Source: Caldithrix sp. (lineage in GTDB: Bacteria; KSB1; UBA2214; DYKH01). From it: a stretch of DNA of 54,808 nt. Location of the stretch: NCBI GenBank assembly GCA_020722685.1, contig DYKH01000004.1:1-54808 (forward strand), read 5' to 3'. The notes beneath the pieces are model-generated. The model was not told the DNA's origin, made no database searches, and worked only from the letters and a program-made list of their open reading frames with translations. The position numbers and the translations under genes were made by a program. Below are positions 15,749 to 24,210 of this stretch, piece after piece. Within the stretch, counting starts at the first letter, position 1. Every line of letters starts with the position of its first letter.

Positions 15749-16411
15749 ATGATAGATGACGAGTACCGTTGGCCCCAAAAAGGAGATAACCCATTTCCCG
15801 TCAAGCCAGCCGAGCCCGATTCTCCCACGTGGGCAACACTCGACTGGCTGGCATCGATGAACGTGGATGATTCGTTTGTTGCTGGAGCATTCAAAGAGGC
15901 CGGCGACATGGTGGTTGAACAACTGTCGCGTGGTGAGACTTTTCAGCATGCCGACAAGTTTTTCATGCCCATAGGCTTTCTTTATCGACACAGCTTGGAA
16001 CTCAAAATGAAGGAAGTAGTCAGGCTAGGCATTCAGCTTGGTCTAGTTCCCGACAACAACAAAACGGAGAAGGTCCTTGCGGATCACAACCTTCATCAAA
16101 TCTGGAACCTTGTAAAGAAGGCGGTCTCGGGAAATTGGCCCGACAACTCAGAGAACGACACAGGCCCCGCGGAACGCATTGTGTTGGAATTTCACAGAAT
16201 AGACCAATCAGGCCAAGGCCTTCGGTATTCAAAGGATCGCTCTGGAAGAAGCACACTAAACAGCCTTCCGAAGTCAGCGGAGTTAACACATGTTCGTGAT
16301 GTCTTCCAGGCCATTTTCAACTTTCTTGACGGCTGTGAGGCGGGTCTTAGTCACGCCGTCGAGATGAGAAATGACATGCTGAGTTACTACGGAGACGGGA
16401 ACTTCAGCTAA
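15749..16411 (+). CDS. Hypothetical helical protein, possibly HEPN-like
   Basis: A 220-residue cytosolic protein starting at ATG 15749 (GTG at 15743 is an alternative; GAGAGAGAG precedes both). It is mostly helical and contains FLYRHSLELKMKEVVRLG (about 75-92), ADHNLHQIWNLVKKAV and RIVLEFHRIDQSGQGLRYS. An R-H-x-L-E-L helix followed by a D-H-x-L-x-x-I/L-W helix is typical of HEPN-like proteins found in defence and stress loci, but the classical R-x(4-6)-H ribonuclease motif is not clearly present, so enzymatic activity is uncertain. It sits next to a toxin-antitoxin pair and behind the four-dyad array, which suggests tight regulation. No family name is claimed. Confidence 0.7.
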   Translation: MIDDEYRWPQKGDNPFPVKPAEPDSPTWATLDWLASMNVDDSFVAGAFKEAGDMVVEQLSRGETFQHADKFFMPIGFLYRHSLELKMKEVVRLGIQLGLVPDNNKTEKVLADHNLHQIWNLVKKAVSGNWPDNSENDTGPAERIVLEFHRIDQSGQGLRYSKDRSGRSTLNSLPKSAELTHVRDVFQAIFNFLDGCEAGLSHAVEMRNDMLSYYGDGNFS

Positions 16412-16748
16412 CCAGCTAGTGAACCCGACGCGGAGGAATATCGGGCTGAATCCGAGGAGGGCTATACGTATCCACTTTCCCAACCGCCGCGCGGGTTACA
16501 AGCACGTTAAGCAGTTGCAAAACTCAAGCAAGAAAACTGGGATCCTATGGAAAGCGCAGATTCTGGTCAGCAGCCTATGCATGTAACGAATGAACGTAAA
16601 GGCTGAGAGTTTCACGCAGCCAATTCGCGGGCAGCAGTCAATGGAACCCTAACGGGTGAATTCCCCGTATTCGAATAAGTTTTGCTTTTTCAATCAGAGA
16701 TCGTGAACAAGAACAAGCCGAGGCAGCCAACTTGATAAGGAGCCTCCT
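16412..16748. other. 337-bp intergenic region
   Basis: No convincing gene, palindrome or tRNA seen. A plus-strand open stretch of about 58 codons without a start is probably chance. The right end carries AAGGAG (16736-16741), the ribosome site of the TonB receptor gene. Confidence 0.5.
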
Positions 16749-19469
16749 ATGCAGGCAAAGTCTTTCCTTAGATTTATTCCGGTATTTCTCCTCTTAACCT
16801 CTCCTTCCTTCCTGTTCGCCGGCACCACCGGCAAAATCTCCGGCAGAGTCATCGACGCCCAAAGCCGGGAGCCGTTGCCGGCGGTCAATGTGCTGTTGGA
16901 AGGAACCCCTCTCGGTGCGGCAACCGATTTGGATGGAGAATTCATCATTCTGATGGTGCCGCCGGGCAGTTATTCGATTCGCGCCGCGATGATCGGTTAC
17001 ACCGAGCTGCGCTACGACCGGGTCAATGTTTCTGTGGACAAGACCACAGAGCTAAATTTCGAGCTTGTGCAGACCGTTCTGCAAACAGGCGAAACCGTAA
17101 CCGTGGTGGCCACCAGGCCGTTGGTGGAGCGCGATCTCACTTCCACCGCCAATACTGTCAACGCCGAGGTCATCCGGCGGTTGCCGGTGGAGACGTTGCA
17201 GGATGTGGTCAATCTGCAAGCCGGGGTGGTGAACGGCCATTTCCGCGGCGGTCGCTCCGGTGAAGTCGCCTACCTCATCGACGGCATTCCCATCAACGAT
17301 GTCTATTCCGGCGCCTATTCGGTGCAGGTGGAAAACAATACGATTCAAGAGCTGGAGGTGATCAGCGGCACTTTTAATGCAGAATATGGACAGGCCATGT
17401 CCGGTGTGGTCAACGTCGTGACGAAGGAAGGAGGCGACAAGTACCATGGTCGCTTCAGCACCTATCTCGGCGATTACGTCAGCAACCACCAAGACATTTT
17501 CTGGCATGTGGGTGCCTTTAACCCTATTTACAATGGCGAAACCTCCTTGAGCGGACCGGTGCCGCTGCTCCAAGACCGCTTGACCTTTTTTGCCTCGGGC
17601 CGGTATTATGACAACAGCGGCGTCCTTTACGGCAAGGAAGTTTTTATACCATCGGATTCTGCCAATTTTCCCAGCAACGATGTGCACGACTGGTATCTCG
17701 AATCTCATGGCCGTGCCTTCCGCTTCACTTCGCCGGAGAATTTTCGTCACGTCGCCGACAGTCTCATTGACACCGCCCCTTTCGTTTCCATGAATCCAAG
17801 TAAACGCTGGACCGGACAGCTAAAACTGACTTTTAAGCTGAATGCGGCTAACAAACTGGACTATGAAGGTTTGATCCAAAATCAGCGCTATAAAGACTAC
17901 AATCACTCGTTCCGACTCAATCCCAATGGCGATTTTTGGCGCCATCAGCTCGGCTGGAACAACAGTCTCAACTGGACCAGCGTCTTGTCACAAAGGACTT
18001 TTTTTACCGTTAAATTAGCGCGCTTTTATACCGACTATAAGCAGTACGTCTACCAAGACCCTTATGACCGGCGCTACCAAAATCCGCTCTTGCTGCAAGC
18101 GGCCAGCGGCAACGCCTTCATTACCGGCGGCCAGCAAATGTGGCATTTCTTGCGCAACACCACCACCAACGTTGGCAGACTCGACTTTACCTCGCAAGTG
18201 AACAACGAGCATCAGCTCAAATTGGGTGTGGAAGGCCGCTATCATCGCCTGTGGCTGCGTTCCTTCGAGATTCGCCTCAACCGCGAGACCGGTTGGAAGC
18301 CCTACGTTCCGGATCAGACCCAAAACGTCCAGAACAATGACATGTATCTGTTTCATCCGATAGAGTTCTCGACCTATCTGCAAGACAAGGTCGAGCTGGA
18401 TTATATGGTGGTGAACGCCGGAGTCCGTTATGATTTTTTCAACTCCGCAGGGGAAATTCCGCTCGATTTTCAGCAGCCGACAGCCTCAAGCACCGTCAAG
18501 GCAAAGACAGAACACCAGATCAGCCCGCGTTTTGGTCTTTCCTATCCCATCACCGACCGGGGCGCGATCCATGTCTCCTACGGCCATTTCTTTCAGATAC
18601 CCAATTTTGAATTTCTCTACTCCAATCCGGATTTTGAGCTTTACGCCACCAGCAACTATGGGAGCACCCCACCGCCGGAACGCGTGCCGAATACCATCGG
18701 CAATGCGGACCTCAAGCCGCAAAAGACCGTCATCTATGAGATCGGCTTGCAGCAGCAATTGGGCACCGATTTGTCACTGGACGTTACCGGCTACTTTAAA
18801 GACATTCGTAATTTGCTCGGCACCCAAATCTTGCATACCACCACCGGTATTCGCTATGCTCGCTACATCAACCGCGATTACGGCAACATCAAAGGCTTGA
18901 CCATCGCGTTTGAGAAGCGCGTCGCCGGCGGTTTTGGCGCGACCATAGATTACACCTATCAGATTGCCAAGGGTAATGCCTCTGACCCTGCCTCCGCCTT
19001 TTTGGATGTGCAGGCCGGTCGCGAGCCGCAAAAGCAGTTTGTGCCTTTGGATTGGGACCGAACCCATAGCCTAAACTTTACCGTGACCGCCGGCGATCCG
19101 GACAAATATTCCCTCAGCCTCATCGGTCGTCTAGGCAGCGGCTTGCCCTATACGCCCACCGAACAGAACGTACGCACAGCGGTAGAAAACAGCGAACGCC
19201 GCCCGGCTTTTCTTACTTTCGATTTCTATTGCTATCGCAATTTCAAATATGCTGACTTAAATTTTTCCGCCTTTGTGCGCGTTTTTAATTTGCTTGATCA
19301 GAAAAACGAGCTGGACGTGTACCCCGATACCGGTCGAGCCAGCTATAGCCTGGCTGCGCTTAACTCCGGCACGATCTTCGGCGTCAATTCCTTAAAGGAC
19401 TATATCGCGCGACCTGATTTTTATTCGGAACCGAGACAAGTGATTCTTGGCCTGTCGCTCGAGTTTTAG
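16749..19469 (+). CDS. TonB-dependent outer-membrane receptor with CarboxypepD_reg domain
   Basis: A 906-residue active transporter that would import an oligosaccharide or other large ligand across the outer membrane using TonB energy. Residues 1-25 are a signal peptide (FLLLTSPSFLFAG). Residues 28-110 form the beta-sandwich found in SusC-like and FCB receptors (GKISGRVIDAQSREPLPAV, GSYSIRAAMIGY). The plug domain spans about 120-230 (VEVIRRLP-like block, LIDGIPINDVYSG, ISGTFNAEYGQAMSGVVN). The remainder is a 22-strand barrel ending in ...LGLSLEF, with the terminal Phe needed for BAM recognition. No SusD gene follows; instead a large exported protein and a PorV-like barrel do, an arrangement seen in KSB1/Calditrichota-type genomes. 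The ribosome site AAGGAG is 7 bases before ATG. Confidence 0.93.
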   Translation: MQAKSFLRFIPVFLLLTSPSFLFAGTTGKISGRVIDAQSREPLPAVNVLLEGTPLGAATDLDGEFIILMVPPGSYSIRAAMIGYTELRYDRVNVSVDKTTELNFELVQTVLQTGETVTVVATRPLVERDLTSTANTVNAEVIRRLPVETLQDVVNLQAGVVNGHFRGGRSGEVAYLIDGIPINDVYSGAYSVQVENNTIQELEVISGTFNAEYGQAMSGVVNVVTKEGGDKYHGRFSTYLGDYVSNHQDIFWHVGAFNPIYNGETSLSGPVPLLQDRLTFFASGRYYDNSGVLYGKEVFIPSDSANFPSNDVHDWYLESHGRAFRFTSPENFRHVADSLIDTAPFVSMNPSKRWTGQLKLTFKLNAANKLDYEGLIQNQRYKDYNHSFRLNPNGDFWRHQLGWNNSLNWTSVLSQRTFFTVKLARFYTDYKQYVYQDPYDRRYQNPLLLQAASGNAFITGGQQMWHFLRNTTTNVGRLDFTSQVNNEHQLKLGVEGRYHRLWLRSFEIRLNRETGWKPYVPDQTQNVQNNDMYLFHPIEFSTYLQDKVELDYMVVNAGVRYDFFNSAGEIPLDFQQPTASSTVKAKTEHQISPRFGLSYPITDRGAIHVSYGHFFQIPNFEFLYSNPDFELYATSNYGSTPPPERVPNTIGNADLKPQKTVIYEIGLQQQLGTDLSLDVTGYFKDIRNLLGTQILHTTTGIRYARYINRDYGNIKGLTIAFEKRVAGGFGATIDYTYQIAKGNASDPASAFLDVQAGREPQKQFVPLDWDRTHSLNFTVTAGDPDKYSLSLIGRLGSGLPYTPTEQNVRTAVENSERRPAFLTFDFYCYRNFKYADLNFSAFVRVFNLLDQKNELDVYPDTGRASYSLAALNSGTIFGVNSLKDYIARPDFYSEPRQVILGLSLEF

Positions 19470-19477
19470 AATCAAAT

Positions 19478-19601
19478 AGCCACAAAGGCGCAAAGTCACG
19501 AAGAAAATAATTGCAACCCTGCGGAAGCTTCCAGCCACCGGTCCCCAAAAGCAGCCTCAAGCAGGTTTTATTACTCTTTGTGCCTTAGTGACTTTGTGGC
19601 T
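19478..19601. repeat. Dispersed-type inverted repeat, CCACAAAG family
   Basis: Left end AGCCACAAAGGCGCAAAGTC (19478 on) and right end ending CTTTGTGGCT (to 19601) are inverted, with AGCCACAAAG shared exactly and further imperfect CACAAAG blocks inside. It lies in the 174-bp gap between the TonB receptor and the next gene. The same style of unit, CGCAAAG-rich, recurs at 36509-36640. Confidence 0.6.
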
Positions 19602-19643
19602 GGGTAAAGATGATCTGTATTTGGATTTATAAATGAGGTAACT

Positions 19644-22600
19644 ATGCGTCGATTAAGAATTCCTATTTCGCTTATAGCTCTCCTCTTAATAGCTAATTTC
19701 ACCTCGGCCCAGCGTATCCCCGATCCCCACGTTGGCAAGCTGGAAAACACCCGTTGGGGCACCATGGATGGCAACTTGGTACGTACGGTTTTTGCCAATC
19801 ACGGCGAGATTGCCAACTGGGACGAGCCAGCCTGGCCCTCCGGCGAGTGGCCCAAGGGCACCGGACACACCTTTGTGGACGGCGTCGCTCTCGTCGTCGC
19901 TGCACCCATCGTCGATGTCTTTGGCAAGCGGCATCATTTCGTGGAAACGCGCTACCGCGAAGATATGGACGTGTCTCCCAATGGTATTCCTTGGGGCTAT
20001 GCCCCGCTGCCGGGGTATTGTAACCTTGATCCCAAAATCAACCTCAATAATTCACCGGCCATGAGCAATGACCCTCTCACCTGGCCATCCTTCTGGCCGG
20101 ACAAGCCCCTGGACTGGGCTGGTAAATGGAACGGTTTTTTCGGCCTTGGCAAAACCAACGCCGACCTGGAAACTTATTTTGTCTTCGATGACGATCCGGA
20201 TGAGGAATTCGTCTACTATCCGGATCCTTCCGATACGACGCGAAGAGGTCTCGGCACCGAAGTGGCGTGCCGCTTGTTTCAGTGGAATCAGGTGCTGGCG
20301 CAAGACGTTATTTTCGCCATCTATTTTATCACCAACGAAGGCAAGGCTAATTACGACAGCACTTATTTTGCCTTTCACATCGACTGGGGCATTGGCGGCC
20401 ATGACGACTCGGCAGATGATGCCGGCATCTATGATCTCGATCTCGACATCGCCTGGGCCTTTGACGGCAACGGTTATGGCAGCCCGTATAACTGGTCGCC
20501 CGTAGGCGTAGCGGGCTTTGCCTTCTTGGAAAGCCCCGGCATCTTTCGCGATGGCCGCGATAATGATAACGACGGCCTCATTGACGAGCGCCGTGACAGT
20601 GGGCCGGGGGCGTTTCTCGACAACTATCCCTTTGGAGTTGCCGATGTAACTTCATTCCAAAAGTTTTATACCGAGCGCGAGCTCCGCCCACATTGGTCGG
20701 GTGACGAAAATATCAACTGGGATGCTTTTATCGATCTGAATGGCAACGGCAACTATGATATAGGGGAGCCACTCAACGATGATGTGGGTGTTGATGGTCT
20801 TGGGCCCAACGAGCCGGATTATCCTGGCCCGGATGCAGGCGAAGGCGATGGCATTCCTACGGCAGGCGAGCCGGATTTTGATTTTCTGGACAAGGACGAG
20901 TCCGATCAGATTGGTTTAACCGGTTTTCAGGTATTTGTCCTGCATGAATACAAAATGGAAAACGACGAAGCCTATTGGAACGGACTCAAGGCTGCACCGC
21001 CGCCGCGCGAAAAACTGGTGCAAAATACCAACTTGGGCATGTTCTTTAGCTCCGGGCCGTTCAGTCTCAAGGCTGAGGAAACCCAGTTTTACTCCATGGC
21101 TTTGCTCTTTGGCGAGGACCAAAACCAGTTGGCGCGCACCAAGAAAACCATTCAGCAAATATATAACGCCAGCTACCGTTTTGCCAAGCCGCCGGACAAA
21201 TCGCGCCTGACTGCCATTGCCGGCGACCACAAGGTGGTGCTCTATTGGGATGACACGGCGGAAAAATCTTGGGATCCATTCCTGCAGCAAAATGACTTTG
21301 AAGGTTACCGGATCTATCGAACCACCGATCCGGAATTTCTGGAAGCCCAAACCATCACCAATGCTTATGGCAAAGACACCTATCGGGAATTCATCGCCGA
21401 GTTTGATCTGGAAAACGGCATCAGAGACTTGCATCCCGTTGATGTGCAGGGTATCAAATTCAACCTCGGTGAGGATACCGGTCTGCGGCATTATTATGTG
21501 GATACCAATGTGCAAAACGGCCAAACCTACTATTACGCGCTGGTGCCCTATGACCGCGGGCTTATCGACACCACTGCAACCGGAGAGATTTCCGGTATCT
21601 CGCCCTCCGAGGCTTCCAGCGTCATCAAAGTCAGTACCGCCGGAGTGGTGGAATATGTGGACGTAAACTGTGCGGTGGTGACCCCGCAGGCGCCCGCCGC
21701 CGGCTATCAGGAACCGCACTTGGCCGACAACATTGTACAGAATGGGCCAGCCACCGGCAAGGTGGAGATTGAGCTATTGGATGCCAGTTCCATAGGCGAC
21801 AACAACGCCTATGAAATTCTTTTTCACGACACCACATCTTTTGCGCTCAATCAAAATCCCGCTTTTGATCTCATTAATCTGACCAGCGGGGATACCCTCC
21901 TCAAACGGGAATCGCTGCGGCATGGCGTCGGCATTACTCCTGTGACGCAAGGGTTCGTGGCGCACGTGTATAATGACACATCGGTGCAAGTGATCGAGAG
22001 TGAGCTGGGCTGGGTCAAAGGGCAACACGATTACGTGTTCCGCGTCGGCAAGAACACCAGTCTCATCGGTCGCTTTGTACCCTACCCGGCAGATTTTGAG
22101 TTGACTTTTTACGATACGGTCGTCGACACATCTCTGGCGTTGCTGTTCGGACAGAAGGCGATTCCGGTGAATTTCATGATCTACAACCTCACCGAAGGCC
22201 GGCAAATGGATTTTCTTTTTGGCGACAAAGACAATGACAGCAAGTTCACTCCCGGCGACTCGATAACGATCTTGATCGGTACCAAGCTCGGCGCCCCTCT
22301 GCCGACGCCGAAATCCAGGTTCAAGACCGCCTGGTCGTTCTTCTTTGACCAATCCGTAGGATCGAACGTGACTTTGCCGCAACCTGGCGATGTGTTTCGC
22401 TTCAGAGTAACCAAGCCGTTCCGCGATGGCGAGAACCTCCGCTTTACCACCCGAGGAGCCAGCGTCGATCCGGCCAAGGCCAAGACCGGCTTGGATGCCA
22501 TAACCGTCGTGCCCAATCCCTATCGCGCCGCTGCCACTTGGGAGCCGCGCAGTGCTTTTCGTTTTGGCCGCGGCGAGCGTCGGGTCTATTTCAACAATCT

Positions 22601-22805
22601 GCCCAATAGATGCACCATTCGCATCTACACGGTGGCCGGCGCACTGGTCAACACCATCGAGCACGATAGCCCGGTAGAGAACGGCTCCGAGCCTTGGGAC
22701 CTGATCTCCAAAGATGGCATGGACGTCGCCTATGGCATTTACCTCTATCACGTGGATGCCCCAGACATCGGTAATCAAATTGGCAAATTTGCAGTGATTA
22801 AATAA
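19644..22805 (+). CDS. Large surface protein paired with TonB receptor, function unknown
   Basis: A 1053-residue exported protein with signal peptide MRRLRIPISLIALLLIANFT SAQ. The N-terminal half is rich in Trp, Tyr and Asp and includes Ca-binding-like loops DNDNDGLIDERRDSG, DLNGNGNYDIGEP and DKDNDSKFTPGD. A fibronectin-III-like domain starts near residue 520 (KVVLYWDD...GYRIYRT). The C-terminus has VVPNPYRAA and a FlgD-Ig-like fold ending GIYLYHVDAP...IGKFAVIK, a divergent sorting-like domain. It occupies the slot that SusD has in Bacteroidota, directly after the receptor, so a role in capturing ligand at the surface is a reasonable inference, but there is no sequence similarity to SusD that I can see. 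AGGT precedes the ATG. Confidence 0.8.
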   Translation: MRRLRIPISLIALLLIANFTSAQRIPDPHVGKLENTRWGTMDGNLVRTVFANHGEIANWDEPAWPSGEWPKGTGHTFVDGVALVVAAPIVDVFGKRHHFVETRYREDMDVSPNGIPWGYAPLPGYCNLDPKINLNNSPAMSNDPLTWPSFWPDKPLDWAGKWNGFFGLGKTNADLETYFVFDDDPDEEFVYYPDPSDTTRRGLGTEVACRLFQWNQVLAQDVIFAIYFITNEGKANYDSTYFAFHIDWGIGGHDDSADDAGIYDLDLDIAWAFDGNGYGSPYNWSPVGVAGFAFLESPGIFRDGRDNDNDGLIDERRDSGPGAFLDNYPFGVADVTSFQKFYTERELRPHWSGDENINWDAFIDLNGNGNYDIGEPLNDDVGVDGLGPNEPDYPGPDAGEGDGIPTAGEPDFDFLDKDESDQIGLTGFQVFVLHEYKMENDEAYWNGLKAAPPPREKLVQNTNLGMFFSSGPFSLKAEETQFYSMALLFGEDQNQLARTKKTIQQIYNASYRFAKPPDKSRLTAIAGDHKVVLYWDDTAEKSWDPFLQQNDFEGYRIYRTTDPEFLEAQTITNAYGKDTYREFIAEFDLENGIRDLHPVDVQGIKFNLGEDTGLRHYYVDTNVQNGQTYYYALVPYDRGLIDTTATGEISGISPSEASSVIKVSTAGVVEYVDVNCAVVTPQAPAAGYQEPHLADNIVQNGPATGKVEIELLDASSIGDNNAYEILFHDTTSFALNQNPAFDLINLTSGDTLLKRESLRHGVGITPVTQGFVAHVYNDTSVQVIESELGWVKGQHDYVFRVGKNTSLIGRFVPYPADFELTFYDTVVDTSLALLFGQKAIPVNFMIYNLTEGRQMDFLFGDKDNDSKFTPGDSITILIGTKLGAPLPTPKSRFKTAWSFFFDQSVGSNVTLPQPGDVFRFRVTKPFRDGENLRFTTRGASVDPAKAKTGLDAITVVPNPYRAAATWEPRSAFRFGRGERRVYFNNLPNRCTIRIYTVAGALVNTIEHDSPVENGSEPWDLISKDGMDVAYGIYLYHVDAPDIGNQIGKFAVIK

Positions 22806-22854
22806 AGCCTACACGCCGTCTCAGCGGGAAGACGCTGAAAAAACTGAAAGCTTA

Positions 22855-22991
22855 GGAGCGCTATTTAAATAACCTGCCCATTTCCCCAAACCGCTAATAA
22901 ACGCGAATGAACGCTAATTCTTTTTTAATTCGCGTTTATTCGAGTCCATTCGCGGTTTGAGATATGGGGAAGTTATTTAAGCGCCGCTCCT
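22855..22991. repeat. 137-bp nested inverted repeat (REP/MITE-like)
   Basis: The ends AGGAGCG...TTAAATAAC (from 22855) and GTTATTTAAG...CGCTCCT (to 22991) are inverted, then CCCCAAACCGC (22884 on) pairs with GCGGTTTGA...GGGG (to 22969), and the centre contains ACGCGAATGAACGC and GCGTTTATTCG blocks around a TTTTTT loop. Nearly the entire segment folds back on itself. Elements with the phrase CGCGAATGAACGCGAAT are frequent dispersed repeats in environmental bacteria. It lies in the leader of the PorV-like gene. Confidence 0.75.
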
Positions 22992-23044
22992 TAATAGCGT
23001 TCCGGCAGCTAAAGTCATTTCGGCAAATAACAATGGAACAGAGT

Positions 23045-24064
23045 ATGAAACGAGTATCCTTTTTTCTTTCGATCACAATCTGGACAGCAAGCTCATTTGC
23101 CCAAAGCTTGGATGTCTCCAAGGTGGGCATTACCGCTGCGCCTTTTTTGGAAATCGGCGTTGGCGCCCGCGCCTTAGGCATGGGCGGTGCTTTTGTCGGC
23201 ACAGCGGATGATGCCAGCGCCTTGTACTGGAATCCATCTGGCGTTGCTCGCCATCAGAACACTCAGCTCATGTTTATGCACGCCGATTGGTTGGCGGATA
23301 TGAATTTTGACTTTGCCGGAGTCACCGTCCCGTTAGGGACTTTTGGTAACATCGGTCTGTCCCTCACCTCTCTCAGTTATGGCGAAATGCCGGTGCGCAC
23401 CGAGAGCCTTCCCGAGGGCACCGGCGAGCTGTTCAGCGCCGGCGATCTGGCGGTCGGCCTATCTTACGCCCGCGGCCTGACCGATCGGTTTTCCATCGGC
23501 TTTAATGTCAAATACCTCAATCAGCGCATTTGGCACGAGAGCGCACAAGGCTTTGCCCTCGACTTTGGAACGCTTTTTATCACCGGCCTAAAAGGTTTGC
23601 GCATTGGAGCTACCCTCAGTAATTTCGGCACTGATATGCGCATGGAAGGAAAAGACCTGCTGGTCTTTCACGATGTCGATCCTTACATCATCGGTAACAA
23701 TGACCGCGTACCGGCGAATTTACAGACCGGCCATTGGCCTTTGCCGCTCACCTTCCAATTTGGTCTCGCAATGGAAGCGTTCAAATCACCCCTGAACCGA
23801 TTGACACTGGCAGCGGATGCGATTCATCCGAACGACAACACCGAGTCCGTGAATTTGGGGACAGAGTATGCTTTCCGCGAGATGCTGTTTTTGCGCGCCG
23901 GCTACAGTAGTCTCTTTCTTCGCGACGGAGAGGCAGGATTGACCTTTGGTGCCGGATTCGCCAACCGCTTCGTCGGCAATGTGCTGGTGCAATTGGATTA
24001 TGCCTATGCGGATTTTGGTCGGTTGGAAAATGTACAAAGGTTCTCGCTGAGCCTTTCGTTTTAG
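23045..24064 (+). CDS. PorV/PorQ-family outer-membrane beta-barrel protein
   Basis: A 339-residue barrel related to PorV/PorQ, the type IX secretion accessory proteins that deliver cargo to the surface. Start chosen at ATG 23045 (MKRVSFFLSITIWTASSFAQ is a clean signal peptide); ATG 23033 is possible and the longer open frame from 22964 begins in the inverted repeat. The hallmark block GVGARALGMGGAFVGTADDASALYWNPSG lies near residues 37-65. Many short amphipathic strands follow and the protein ends LSLSF. It completes a three-gene set with the TonB receptor and the large surface protein, and with the sorting-like C-termini of other genes implies a type IX-like export route; no PorKLMNT genes are in the window. 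Confidence 0.85.
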   Translation: MKRVSFFLSITIWTASSFAQSLDVSKVGITAAPFLEIGVGARALGMGGAFVGTADDASALYWNPSGVARHQNTQLMFMHADWLADMNFDFAGVTVPLGTFGNIGLSLTSLSYGEMPVRTESLPEGTGELFSAGDLAVGLSYARGLTDRFSIGFNVKYLNQRIWHESAQGFALDFGTLFITGLKGLRIGATLSNFGTDMRMEGKDLLVFHDVDPYIIGNNDRVPANLQTGHWPLPLTFQFGLAMEAFKSPLNRLTLAADAIHPNDNTESVNLGTEYAFREMLFLRAGYSSLFLRDGEAGLTFGAGFANRFVGNVLVQLDYAYADFGRLENVQRFSLSLSF

Positions 24065-24210
24065 TTTAATTTTTAGACGACGAATTGCACGAAAATAGCC
24101 AAATCCGTTAGATAGGGGACGCCGTCAAAGCGCGGGCTCCATCCCGGGTCGCTTTTTACCGATTTCAGAGCAGCATGGGTTTTTATCAATATCGAATGGT
24201 TTGTGAGCGG

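Noticed and set aside
21774..22778. 334-residue minus-strand open frame opposite the surface protein gene
   Set aside because: Shadow of a real plus-strand gene with signal peptide and C-terminal domain; no motif of its own.
19644..22805. SusD homologue after the TonB receptor
   Set aside because: Position fits but there is no lipobox, no SusD-type TPR pattern, and the sequence is beta-rich with Ca-binding-like loops.
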